A DNA stretch of 64,000 nucleotides from Nemertoderma westbladi. Taxonomy: Eukaryota > Xenacoelomorpha > Nemertodermatida > Nemertodermatidae. The notes under the pieces are model-generated. The model saw only the letters and a list, made by a program, of their open reading frames with translations. It did not search any database and was not told the DNA's origin. This document shows, one piece after another, positions 26,228 through 37,958 of this stretch. Position 1 is the first letter of the stretch, and every line of letters begins with the position of its first letter. Location: the NCBI GenBank assembly GCA_032718475.1, contig JAUCBJ010005043.1, positions 62,001 to 126,000 of the forward strand. The letters run 5' to 3'. The position numbers were made by a program, and so were the translations under genes.

Positions 26228-26989
26228 TCTACATTCCGTACCGGTACCTCAGTACCTTCGTATCTACTCTACATTCCGTACCGGTACCTCAGTACCTCCG
26301 TATCTACTCTACATTCCGTACCAGTACCTCCGTACCTTCGTATCTACTCCACATTCCGTACCGGTACCTCCGTACCTTCGTATCTACTCTACATTCCGTA
26401 CCGGTACCTCAGTACATTCGTATCTACTCTACATTCCGTACCGGTACCTCAGTACCTCCGTATCTACTCTACATTCTGTACCTCCGTATCTACTCTACAT
26501 TCCGTACCAGTACCTTCGTATCTACTCTACATTCAGTACCTCCGTACCTTCGTATCTACTCTACATTCTGTACCGGTACCTCAGTACCTTCGTATCTACT
26601 CTACATATTCTGTACATATTCTATATTACTGTGGCCTCTTACCTAGCGGATGCTCTCCTTCGCCCTTATTGGCTAATAACCTACTTCACGCCTTTCCACT
26701 CTCTGGGAGTGTTTCCCCCCTACCGCTGGCCCCTGCTAGCTGTCTCACCTTCCGAGGTGGTTTGACCTCTAACCTTCCTTTGTGTGGCTTTGGGGTTTGT
26801 ATTGTCCCCGGTGTTGGTTGTGATACGAGCGTATCTACTCTACATTCCGTACCAGTACCTCCGTACCTTCGTATCTACTCTACATTCCGTACCGGTACCT
26901 CCGTACCTTTGTATCTACTCTACATTCAGTACCTCCGTACCTTCGTATCTACTCTACATTCCGTACCGGTACCTCAGTACCTTCGTATC
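26228..26989. repeat. 40-bp minisatellite, continued, with interposed block
   Basis: The same TCTACATTCCGTACCGGTAC units resume directly after the LINE insertion, run to about 26597, and occur again at 26830-26989. Between them lies the first copy of a 232-bp non-satellite block. Confidence 0.9.
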
Positions 26990-27223
26990 TACACTACATA
27001 TTCTGTACATATTCTATATTACTGTGGCCTCTTACCTAGCGCATGCTCTCCTTCGCCCTTATTGGCTAACTACCTACTTCACGCCTTTCCACTCTCTGGG
27101 AGTGTTTCCCCCCTACCCCTGGCCCCTGCTAGCTGTCTCCCCTTCCGAGGTGGTTTGACCTCTAACCTTCCTTTGTGTGGCTTTGGGGTTTGTATTGTCC
27201 CCGGTGTTGGTTGTGATACGAGA
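26598..27223. repeat. tandemly duplicated 230-bp block
   Basis: Sequence from CTGTACATATTCTATATTAC to GTTGGTTGTGATACGAG occurs at about 26598-26829 and again at 26990-27223, differing at only a few bases. Each copy is preceded by 40-bp minisatellite units, so the satellite and the block were duplicated together. Content is CT-rich and non-coding. Confidence 0.9.
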
Positions 27224-27609
27224 TTAGTTATTGCTAATCTCGTATCTCCAACATATTGCTGAAAATGTCACTGTCCCATTTTATGAGGATAATGCGGCGG
27301 AATTGAATCTGTTTACAGTCCCCCCCATGCTATCTTCCCGGTGAGAAGATAGCATCATCTACAAGTGCGCTTCAATTTCGCTGGAACCCGGTCTACTATC
27401 GGGTGTGGGGTGGTGTTCTTTTCTCGGAGTCGGCTTTCCAGGCCGCTCCCTCTGGGTATGATATTACTACCCCTTCTTGGTGCAACCGCAACCTATGTTG
27501 CACCAAGACATCTGACGTCTCTGTTCGAGACAATTGTGGACTCCTCTCACACAATTTTATATCTCCTCACTCTAAACTGACTCTAACTTCACTAGCTCCA
27601 CTCTAACTC
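27217..27609. other. short region with three strong hairpins
   Basis: Three perfect or near-perfect stems: GATACGAGATTAG pairs with CTAATCTCGTATC (27217-27247), GCTATCTTC with GAAGATAGC (about 27328-27352), and TTGGTGCAAC with GTTGCACCAA (about 27477-27507). No tRNA or known RNA fold is apparent. It abuts the left LTR. Confidence 0.6.
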
Positions 27610-28804
27610 TGTAAAAGCTTTTGCGGATATAACAAGTCATTCTTCTCCGCAATGAACTGTGTAGTTGTTTTAGCGGACATAACAAGCCATTTTCTCCGCC
27701 ATGTACCTTGTAGGTGTTTTAGCGGACATAACAAGCCATTTTCTGCCGCAATACGCCTAATACTCTAAAAGACTGGAACTCCGATGACGAAATCTGTCAG
27801 CTGATTTACTGTACACGTGGAGCCTCTCTTTGTTCAGGCTCAGCCAATCAGAGCGATTTTAATTTTATCTTCATTATCTTCATTATATTTCATTTTACAG
27901 AGGCCTACGGAAAACCGCGCAATGCATTACGGTTTTTGTTTACCTTTTCTGAGCCTCAGAACATCGGCTTTGGAATTCTTCTGTTTTTCGGTAGAAGTTT
28001 CAGACTTTGGCCAACATTAGACGGCTTTGATTATAAGAACGTAAATCTATTATCTGACTGCACTGTGCAACTGTCAACAAACCTGAACAAACTGATGAAA
28101 CTGCACTCACTCAATCCTATTCACCGCATTATTTTACTTCTGTTTCCTGTCTGTTATTAATTGTTATATGTTGATGGATATGTTGTTATATTTGGAGAAT
28201 ACCGATAAATAATCATAAAACCCCAATCTTCTTGATTACTGAAGGTAAGAGGGACCAGTTACCGGTAGCAATTGCGACTTACATTATAGTGGTTTTAGTG
28301 TGAATTAAATGCTATTTCATAATCCCTACATGTGTTAGTTGCTATCCTCCTTATATATGGTCAAATTCAGTGATGGTCGGCAGATCAGTGTGCAGCAGTG
28401 TGAAGTCGTATGCAGCAGTGTGACAGATAATAAAGCATCTCCTAAAGAATGCGCTATTTACGAAAATCAGTAGCCATCCGTGTTTAGTATAAGTCATAAC
28501 TCTGTTTTATACTTAAAGCACCATGTCCTAAAGGAACTGTTAATATTTCCCCGAAAGTGAATAATATTGTCAGAGATTATATAGTAACGATCAATCGAAT
28601 AATACAGTAGGTCTGCAACGCAATAACTTCAAAGCACCCGAATCCAGTCTACCTTAACTGTGGGTGAATGATCGCGCATAGACTGGCTTCGGCTAATGTA
28701 ACTTCATGTGCATTAAATAATTGTTATAGGCTAAAGTCGATTTATAAACAAGAGGACACCTAAAATTGGCAGGTTAAACTGCTAAAGGTCTGAAAGCGCG
28801 AACA
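27610..28804 (+). repeat. left long terminal repeat
   Basis: Direct repeat of 42269-43436, nearly identical over about 1.17 kb. It begins TGTAAAAGC and ends GCGAACA, giving TG..CA termini. Preceding bases AACTC match the five bases after the right copy. The first 140 bp contain three copies of a GCGGA..TCCGC hairpin. Compared with the right copy it has a short extra ATCTTCATTATCTTCATT-like insert near 27875 and scattered substitutions. Confidence 0.92.
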
Positions 28805-30715
28805 ATAATAGATTTATTAGTTTCTTTATTGCACCATAGGCAATAAAGTCGAATGTACCGGTCGGACGGTAACCTGTAGGCCTAACTACCTAACCACCCA
28901 ACCGGTACTTACCGGTACTAGTATTATTTCGATTGTGATATTGTATATTGGTAGGCTGTTTAAGAGATTAGGGACTGTACACCCCTTGTTTCTTTTAGAG
29001 CTTATTTATCTCTGTCAGTTTTATTTATTTGTAGGTGTAATATTGAGCAGAAGGCGTGTAAGCCTGCTCAAATTGTACAAATAATTTGTAGGCTGGATTG
29101 TTGTCTGACTATTGTTGAGTATGAAGCGATTGCAGTGTATGTAGAGTGTATGTCCGATAAAGTACTAGTTAGGAAGGTGGGGGCATCCAGTGCTGTAAGG
29201 TAAATCCCCCCCGAAAGAATAAGTCGTACTACTCGGTTAGAACGCATACTAACTAACCATTTCGGAGTCTGCATATACTGTAGTTTATTTAGGCTTGATA
29301 GTAGTCTGCCAGCGTTTGGTTTGTATTTTGTTTGTATAGTCTGCACGGGTAGCGTATTTATTTATTATTCAGAGTCTATGCGAGTATTCGCAACTTACAT
29401 ACCCCTAAGTTTATTCCTACAGTAATTGTGCTTGTTATACATACCGTTATAGTTAAATTAACCCCGGTACTACATCAGGGCTGCTTGGCGTAGGTAAAGA
29501 CTGGTGATTTTATACTCTAGTCACTCCAGCAGATACCGTGGTTCTTTTGGCTGTACAAGTATATTGAACTGCTGGTTATTTGATGTATAAGTACTTGTAC
29601 CTAATTTAGGGTTTAGTGAACAGTGCTTTCCGAAAATAATTAGTATGTAGGCAGTATATTTGTGTTGTAAAGTGGTTAATAGGCACATTAGCTCTGGTTG
29701 GCTGCGGTAATTAACTTCTAGGTAGGGACACTCCGGGTACATAACGTAGTACTTATAGAGCTGTAGAGCTAAAGACTATAAGTCGTCAGACGGTGGTATT
29801 TTCTTATCTGGACAACGCAATTTATTTACTACTGCTTAATTATTTTCAAATACCGTAGTATCCTGTCCGTTTGTAATAACCAGAAATTCTAACTCCTTGT
29901 TAGGCTGGTTTATAGATTTCTTGTAAAATTACCCTGAAATTTGTACGTGTAACTTTTGGTGTTTATTTAGAAATTGTAATCCTACACAGTAATTGTACGT
30001 AATTTGTAGTAATAAGTAACTTAGTAAAGTAGAATTATTTGTTTTAGTGTCTAACAGGTAGCACTCCACTGAGAGCGTTCCGCGTCTGTGTAGTGACACC
30101 TTACTTGGAAATAATAACATTTATTTCAAATATTGTCAAAAACCCTTGTACCGGTACATAATATATTATAAATCAACTCAAACCGATTTATAAAATAGTA
30201 GGCCTATCATACATCAATTAGGTCTTATTATCAGTTGAACTACTGCTTAATAACAGTAATAAAGTAAAGGAAAGTAATCCTAAAATTCAGAAATTTAGGC
30301 ATCGTAAAATAATTGACATTACCGGTATTTCCGATAGGCTTATTCTATTTATTTCTATAAATTAAGCTGAAATTATATACCGGTATTCTGTAATTAATTC
30401 TAGTCTATAATCATACTTATATATACTATAAGTGTATGCTGTATACCGGTATTTACGGTTGGCTTATTATATATATTTCTATATATTTATGCTTAAATTA
30501 TATACTGGTATTCTGTGACTAATCAGTCCTTGTCTGTAATAATACTTATATATACTATAAGTGTATACCGGTATCCTAATATATTATATATATATATCGC
30601 GTTACATTGAGTAACGATATCGGTAATTAATTACTAGGCTTGCAGTTGATACTGAATTACTAGACTTGCTTTAACTGTCGTTTATAGTAGTAGGCATTCA
30701 ACTGTACAATCAAAC
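28805..30715 (+). other. non-coding interior of the LTR block
   Basis: 1.9 kb of AT-rich sequence between the left LTR and the first gag frame. A primer-binding site (TGG..) is not visible after the LTR. Several CCGGTA and TATATACTATAAGTGTAT-like motifs repeat near 30410-30580. The length is unusual for a BEL/Pao leader and may include remains of a nested element's LTR, but I could not match it to 36639-37197. Confidence 0.5.
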
Positions 30716-33700
30716 ATGGCTGACACAAAGCAAACTCTATCAGATAGTCTCCTAGAAAGAACAGTCTGCGACTCCGACAGGAGTGCCGAACATTTGAGAC
30801 CAAAGTCCAAGTCCCCTCCTACTGTAAGAAAGGTCATCCCTCCAGTAGTAGTATCAGATCCTAGGCTAGTAAAGCACCGTAGGTCTATCATACGCACTTG
30901 GGCTCAAGTCAAGCGGGACAAAGAGGCACCTGTTAAACAGCAGCAACACCCGAACCGAGAACTTATTTCTCAGCGGCTCGATAGCTCCAGTAGTTCAGAT
31001 ACTGTAGAGTTACCCGAGATCGGAGCAAAGATGGCAGAAGCGGTTTATTCAGATCCACTTCTAATTCTTCCTGAAGCCGTACTCACTAGAGTATTGATTG
31101 CGGTGGAGGAACATCAAATCGATTGGGCAAGAAGTAAGCGATCGACCATGGACAGTTATGCGGGATACATGAAGGAGGAACTGAAGTCTATTGTCGAGAC
31201 GCAATAGAACTTCCCCGGACCCGGACTCCCGTTTAACTTATCGGAAGCTGCCTGGGAGGACTTATACAGGATGGGAGTGGTAAAGGACACTAGAGATCCA
31301 GCTGTGTGGAAGAGGTCGGCAGCAGGATATGTACAGGGATTCTTCAGCTCTTTGGAGCGATTAGAGGAACAACTGTTTCAACAACCCCAAGGACCTCAAG
31401 AGCAGGGAGAGCTGCTTTATCAAGTTCGAGAACGAATCCTAAGAATCAGACTAATCCTTTCAGCCTTTGAGGAAGCCTCGAAGAGAAGCCAAGACACGTC
31501 GTTGCAAGTCGCCGTAAAGACTTGGTTCCAACGGGTGAGTCTTAAAGTCAAAGGAACAACCTAATGGAAAATTCAGCTAACTGAGCGCGCGATCCACGGA
31601 GAATCAACAGACGCTACCTTTTCTCAGGTGGAATGCAACGTTACATCAGAGAAACCTCAGAAGAAGGACGCTATTGACATCTATCTGTCGGACTATCAAC
31701 GATTTATAAGTGACAAAGAGTTGAGGAGACGGCTAGCTGGACTTCACCCTACTAGTGAGGGAGCCAAGTTTGTGTTGGACTCATTAGATACGGAAATGTT
31801 AGCCGCGGACCAGGCTAAATTTGATGAAAGCATCCGCATCGCTAGGGTCCAAGAAGAACAGTTAAAGAAAAAACGTATAGAAGACCGAAAGGCAGCAGCA
31901 GCGGCAGCGGCAGAAGTTGAAAGAAAAGCGGCAGCGGCAGCGGCATAAGCGGAAAGAAAGGAGGCAGAAGCTGAAGGAAAAGCTGCAGTGGCAGAGGCTG
32001 AAGGAAAAGCTGCAGTGGCAGAGGCAGAAAGAAAAGCGGCAGTGGCAGAGGCAGAAAGAAAAGCGGCAGCGGCAGAAGCAGAAAGAAAAGCGGCAGCGGC
32101 AGAAGCGGAAAGAAAAGCGGCAGAGGCAGAAAGAAAAGCGGCAGCGGCAGAAGCGGAAAGAAAAGCGGCAGAGGCAGTGGTAGAAGCAGAACGGAAAGCA
32201 TCTGAAGAGACAACCCAACTAGAGTTGGAAAATCTTCAAGAGAAGCCAGACTACTTCAATAAACAGAGAACAGCTAGTCAGTGGCAGATGATAAGTCGAT
32301 CTACTCCCAAGAGACAGGGATTTACATCATCTGATGAAGGCGATACAACAGATCCTGAAGGCGGAGGAAATAGATCTCGTTCCAGCAGATGTAGAAGAAC
32401 GCCCCACTGTCAGAAATTGCCTAATTTGCCCCCAGCTGTGAGAAGGCAACTAGCTAGTGCAGACTTAGGTAGTACAGAACACACAGACCAAATTATTAGA
32501 GTAGAAAGACTCCCTACTATAGTAGATGAGCCTGAAATAATTAGGCCTGTTCTCGAAGCCACCCCCTCTGTGATGGAGACCCCTGTACTTCCAGAACCTA
32601 ACTCAAAATTCCCTTTGCACAGTACTAAACTACCTGTGCCCAGTAGGACAGTTCCTGAGTCAATTCCGGTCCTGGACGCCGAGCGAGACATTAACGATTT
32701 ATCGCCCGTCGTCCCTCGTCTACCCGCTACTATGTTGGCGGCTCCCGCTTTGGCGGTAGAGTGGGTGGATGAGCGACGGCGGGGGATGGATCTCCTGCTC
32801 GGGCAGATGGAGGAACATCGGGAACGTTCCTCCTAACAGGTCCGGGAGTTGGAGGGGACTGTTCAACAGTTAAAGGGAACAGTAAGAGAAGGTAGGTTAG
32901 AGTTGCAAGAAGTGCAGCAGAGTATCGCTTTAGAACTCGATAAATTGGTAAATCTACAAAGGGGTATACCACCACCCCCTGTAACAATGTGTCAACCTGT
33001 TAGGTCTGAAGTATTTCATGCGCAAGGTGTGGAGCCTACACGCATCTATACTGCTAGTGAAGTAGAAACTCCTATAGTAAACCCTATCAAGGATAATTAT
33101 AAACCTGTTGATAATGATATTCCATATAGACCTGATCATAATCCGAGAAATTTATATACCGATAACTCGATATTAAATAATACGATGGCCCAAGAAAGTT
33201 TTATGCGTCAAATGGCTAGAACCGAAGCCCGTCAAGCGGTAAAGGTGGGAGAGATCATCAAGTTCAATGGAGATGAGATGAAATGGTTACCTTTTAATGA
33301 ATATTATAAAGATAACATACAGAACTCTGTACTATCTAATGGAGAGAAACTTAGATTCCTCATCGAGTGCTTGGAAGGACCCCCCAAGTTAATGGCGTTA
33401 AAGTTTATTGGACATCCAGATGGATTGCGACAAGTTTGGGATACACTAAACATCAGGTATGGTAATAGGACAAACATAGCTAGGTATTTGTATGCGAAAT
33501 TAGTAGCGCCCCGAAAGTTCCTTAGCAGCGGGATTATAGAGTTTTCCGATGAGATTCAGGAGATTTGTAGACAGTTAGATTGGTTAGATAAGTCTCATGA
33601 ATATCAGAGTTCCATGGTTATTGGAGCCGTAGCATCTACTTTGCCAAAGGGTGGAGTAGGTACTCGTTGGGACAAAAGAGTTCTCTATATGATGGACCAG

Positions 33701-34264
33701 CAACAAAGAGACCCTACCATGGCTGATCTCATGTCATTCTTAAATGGAGAGGTAAGATTACAGCTCCTAAAACAGTCCCGAGAGAAGACACCGGAAAATA
33801 AGGTAATTGAAAAACCCATTTCTAGGAGAAAGGTCACCCCAGTATGTTATACAGATGACGGCGAAAGCCAAACCTCTCAAGAGGAGAACAGCGGGAAAGA
33901 CACTGAAAGATTTTACTATGTCAACAAAGCACCTAAAAACGTAAGTAAATTTAAGTCTCGAATCAGTGACAGGAGAGAACAGGTAACAAAAACTCCTCCT
34001 ACGTCTCCTAAGAGAATTCATGGAAGAAAGCCCGAGGAAAGAACGAGTGTGCACAACACTACCCAAGGTAAAGTAAGTAACATCAAACCAAAATGTGCAT
34101 TGTGCGTCGGGCCCCATCGTTTAAGTATGTGTGATGAATTCTTAAAGAAATCCTTAAAGGATAGACGCGATGTCATGTGGGATAAGCGGTTGTGTTATAA
34201 TTGTCTCAGACAAGGACACCAACGGCGAACCTGTTACTCCGACACGAGGTGTGCTAAGTGCTAA
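30716..34264 (+). pseudogene. gag: BEL/Pao gag, interrupted by stops
   Basis: One frame from ATG at 30716 is coding-like for 3.5 kb but broken by stops at 31205 (TAG), 31562 (TAA), 31946 (TAA), 32834 (TAA) and 34262 (TAA). Parts in order: N-terminal region; a Glu/Lys/Ala-rich heptad-like coiled coil at about 31860-32200 built of AEAERKAA-type repeats; a capsid-like region with KFNGDEMKWLPFNEYYKDNI (BEL/Pao gag signature, about 33260-33320); then nucleocapsid zinc fingers CALCVGPHRLSMC and CYNCLRQGHQRRTC. The next residues resume in another frame as HHILLH, which completes the usual BEL finger. The pieces belong to one ancestral gag; decay is clear. Confidence 0.88.
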
Positions 34265-34278
34265 GCTAACATCATATC

Positions 34279-35361
34279 TTGCTGCACACTGAATTTGAAA
34301 GAACCAGCCCGAGTCAGGTAAGCGAGTCCGAACTACATGTCCAGTTCAGTGATGTGAACGACACTGACCACAGTTCTGAGATGGAAGGATTTTACACGGA
34401 CGAATTCTCCGACGAAAATGAATCCTGTTATATGATAAACACCGCGGTGTATCGAGCACTTACGTATGAGACTGAAACCGATAAAGAAGCGCACCCGACT
34501 ATTCCTGACCGACAACCATCTTGGAAAGCGCCAACTTCCAATGTTGGAATCCGGGAATTCCCTGTAGTTCAGCTGAGAGTCCATGGATCAGGTAAGAGTT
34601 TTATAGTCAACGCCGTCCTGGACTCTGGCAGCACAGGAACATTCATCGACAAAGAACTAGCCAAAGACATCTTTGCTGGACAACCCAAGTTCCGAACTAA
34701 GTTGAACCTTTCAGGAATTATGCAGGTTTGGAAATCTACAGTAGCTACAGACTACTATGTAGGCGCGTTGTCCACCCCTCAGGACGAACTAGGAGAACAT
34801 AGCATAAGGTCAGTAAAAATGGTGGCGATAAAGAACTTTGCTACCAGTCAAGTAGAACCTTACAACTGGGATGAAGACGATTTTACCCAGCAACATAATA
34901 TCCCTAGATTCAACACCGACTACCCAGGGGTGCAAATATTGATCGGCCAAAATGCGCATGAGGCGCTTGAGACATTAGAGAAACGGCCTGCTCGACCGCA
35001 ACCATTGCAAACCTATGCGGGAAGAACTAGAGTAGGTTGGTACTTCACTGGACCTTCCCATAGAACACTCATGGAAAGATTACCTGCCGAACAAATACAT
35101 CAGGTGAGTGAATGGGAAGAAGAAATCAGTGAGGGAGAGATCACACCTGAGGGAACACCATACTCCTCAGATAACGACGATATTACCCAATTATTTGACG
35201 AGGAAAATACAATCGACCTCCTCACTGAAAGTGAAGCTTGGAGAAACCAAGTGCACCTGTGCCATCTCATCAATCATGACGGACAATTAGACTACAATGA
35301 CAAGCTAAATGAGGTGATAGATCGACACAATGCTAAGATTCACGATGAACACGCCGTATGA
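34279..35361 (+). pseudogene. BEL/Pao aspartic protease region
   Basis: Frame shifts here relative to gag. The frame includes VLDSGSTGTFIDKELA at about 34615-34665, the D-S-G active-site motif of retropepsins, and later a QILIGQNAHEAL segment typical of BEL/Pao protease domains. Near 35010 it reads TYAGRTRVGWYFTGP, which resembles the TPLGWVLSG region of BEL/Pao polyproteins. The frame ends with TGA at 35359-35361, before the reverse transcriptase, so the polyprotein is interrupted. Confidence 0.85.
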
Positions 35362-36263
35362 TTCTTTACTCAAGAAGCTGTAGAGCCTAATTCCTACGAC
35401 AAAGCACTATCGGTCGAGGAGGAAAGAGCCAAGCAGATCCAGGAAACAACTACATGTTTTCTTAAAGATCAAGGTAGGTATGAGATTGGTCTGCCATTCC
35501 GACGGCAAGAACCCAACTTTATAAATAACCGACCCTTGGCGGAGAAGAGAATCGCGCAACTACATCGGCGCCTTACGGCAAATGCTTCAGCTAAAGAGAT
35601 GTATAAGACCCAGCAGAAGAAATTCATCGATAAGGGATACGCGGAGCGAGTACCGGAAGAAACACCCATAACTGAGAGAACGTATTATCTAACACATCAT
35701 TACGTTCCCAAACCCGGTAAACCCAACAAAGTCTGGGTAGTATTTGACGGCTCCGCCCTTTACATGGGCCAATCCCTTAACTCTGAGTTGTTGCCGGGAC
35801 CCAACTTACTCCAATCCTTGTTGGGAATACTCTTAAGATTACGGCAATATTCGATCGCCTTCGCCTCGGATATAGAAGGCATGTTCTTACAAGTTAAGGC
35901 GCTGGATAGGGATCGAGACAGCCTACGATTTCTGTGGTGGTCTGAAGGAGACCTCAACCAAAAACCGGTGGAGTACTGGATGACCATCCAGGCTTTCGGG
36001 ATCATCTCGAGCCCCCGAACGCTTGTTCAGTAGTGCGCACCACTGCTGATGACAACCGAGACGCCTTCTCTAAAGCGGTTATTGACAACATCAAACGGGA
36101 TATATATATGAACGACAATTTAAAGTCCCTCCCATCGGTGGAAGAAGCCATTGATGTTGCCAAGGGAACGGTAGAGTGCTTGAAACGCGGTGGATTTCGA
36201 CTAACTAAATTCACAAGTAACTCCCGTGAGTTTCTGGAATCGATTATCCCGTCGTTTCGCTGA
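35362..36263 (+). pseudogene. pol: BEL/Pao reverse transcriptase, N-terminal part only
   Basis: The frame of the protease continues after the TGA with YYLTHHYVPKPGKPNKVWVV, then FDGSA and ASDIEGMFLQV (first catalytic Asp), up to a TAG at 36031-36033. After a frameshift, RTTADDN.. leads to YMNDNLKSLPSVEEA. The catalytic box, normally Y-x-D-D, reads YMND, so one of the paired aspartates is lost. GGFRLTKFTSNSRE follows, then sequence jumps to an integrase C-terminal domain. The RT thumb, RNase H and integrase core are absent. It cannot encode an active polymerase. Confidence 0.87.
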
Positions 36264-36606
36264 CCATTTCGAAAAACATTATCTGCCTACGCTACAACTT
36301 CGAACCAAGTGGTTTGCGCAGCAAGAAAACGTCAGCGCCGGAGACATGGTCCTTATTGTGGAATCAGATCTTCCACATAAGCGGTGGCAAACAGGTCGTA
36401 TCATCGAGACTCATATCTCCGATGATGGTTTAGTGCGATCAGTAGAACTCGTCGTCATGCGAGGTAACTTTAAGAAACCTGGAATTGCAACTCAATCGCC
36501 CAGTTGGTCGTTTATGTTTACTGGAAAGAGACAGAGAACTATCCGGAAACTATGGAAGGCAAGATACTCTTCCCACGACCACCTCCCTAATCCAACAAAC
36601 ATCTAG
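36226..36606 (+). pseudogene. BEL/Pao integrase C-terminal (DUF5641-like) fragment
   Basis: Reads RRFADHFEKHYLPTLQLRTK, then GDMVLIVESDLPHKRWQTGR, then VRSVELVV. This is the DUF5641 domain found at the end of BEL/Pao polyproteins. It overlaps the RT frame at 36226-36263 in another frame, which marks an internal deletion that fused RT to the integrase tail. It ends at TAG (36604-36606), about 30 bp before a GGAGTGGG purine tract. Confidence 0.85.
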
Positions 36607-36638
36607 GGACTCCCCAACGTAACAGCGTCTGGAGTGGG

Positions 36639-37197
36639 TGTGTGACTATGTTATTTTATATTTGTTTTTATTATTTTTATATTTATGTATATATTATTAT
36701 GTAATTTTATTATAATCGTTTTCTTTAATTTTATTTAGTAGAATGTTATTTTAGCGATTATTTAGTAGGATTAGTGCCATATATATTCGTGTTAATTACT
36801 TAATTACTTATATTATATATTTAGTGTAACGGCGAGAAATAATTATTTTCTCTTTCCTTACTGTCCGTATCATATTATAAATGCGTGACTACAGTAAGAT
36901 GAAATATCCGTACTTATTAAAGTACAATAAAGCTCGTACTATACTCAAGTATTATTGGTGAGTAGAGTATTAGGAATGCAAAGTTCAGATCCTCGTGTCT
37001 CGGCTAAACCAAGCTCTAGGTAGACCTTGGAAACGACTTGCCTCTTCTCACTGACATTGCTTCTTGCAATATTGCTCTCATACCGTATATTAAATAATAC
37101 ATATAGTAGCGTGATGTCCCTTTAACAGTAGCGTACAACACAAAATAAATCTGTTAAACCCTTTGACCATCTGTAATTCTAGTCGATTAAGATATCA
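36639..37197 (+). repeat. candidate BEL/Pao LTR
   Basis: The segment starts TGTGTGACTATG right after purine-rich GGAGTGGG and ends GATATCA, giving TG..CA ends. TGGCACCCACCG follows at once and resembles the tRNA-Lys primer-binding site TGGCGCCCAACG at 10 of 12 positions. Position after the DUF5641 domain is where a 3' LTR belongs. I found no matching copy on the left of the BEL/Pao genes, so the boundaries are inferred. Confidence 0.45.
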
Positions 37198-37958
37198 TGG
37201 CACCCACCGATATACTTGAAAGACAAAACTCTAGAATCAGTGGTTAACGTCCCCAGACAATTCCCAGACGGAGATTCACCCTAAGTATATTAGTGTGAGA
37301 GAATCTCCAATATATAGTCAATAGCCGATAAAATTCATAAAATCATGTATAAGGGGGAATATTGACAATTAAAGAATTACTATTAAATAGCATCCCAGAT
37401 CTGTATGCATGAGAATTACCCTAATTCTACTGCTAGCTTTCCATAATTTCACCATAGCAACAACCACGCTAGAATTAGAAGCGAGTTAAAAGAACAATAG
37501 AAAGCTTGCCTCATTGAATAGCATACGGAATAAATAGCGCACTGCTAGTATCCAAGGATACATAATAATAACGTGGCATTCTGGAAGGCACTTGACTAAC
37601 GGACAAATGGCGTGAATGTGTACAATTTGTGACAGTTGTGTAGAATTTGTGCGTTTATAGGTGAATGTTGCTACTAAAGTGTGTTTACAGTAGCTAGTCG
37701 CAGTTGTGAAAGTAGCCCAACCTCTGCAGTAAGAACCTGAAGTAAATCTAAGCCCTTGGGACGGACAGTGGAGTGACTCGCGCTGGTTATTGTTGTCGTT
37801 GTGTAGCTACTACGCTGGCGATAGGCACCGCGACAACAGTACATCGGCGCTGAGGATCTTGCGCTGTCCGGGGGCAGTGAGGGGTAGGCAGCGACGCCCG
37901 CTAGCCTAATTATAACTAATTACAATATTGATAAACTCATATAGCAGCTATTACTGAG
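37198..37958 (+). other. non-coding leader before the zinc-knuckle ORF
   Basis: About 760 bp with no open frame, opening with the PBS-like TGGCACCCACCG. It would be the 5' leader if the following ORF belongs to a separate element that begins at 36639. Confidence 0.35.

Noticed and set aside
25106-27262. Long frames reading SVPVPPYLLYIPYRYLS-type repeats
   Set aside because: By-product of the 40-bp minisatellite and the duplicated block.
27365-28160. Frames within the hairpin region and left LTR
   Set aside because: They cross the LTR boundary and do not recur as intact frames in the right LTR; no domains.
31842-32218. Antisense Leu/Pro- and Phe/Cys-rich frames
   Set aside because: Shadows of the Glu/Lys/Ala-rich coiled coil of BEL/Pao gag on the other strand.
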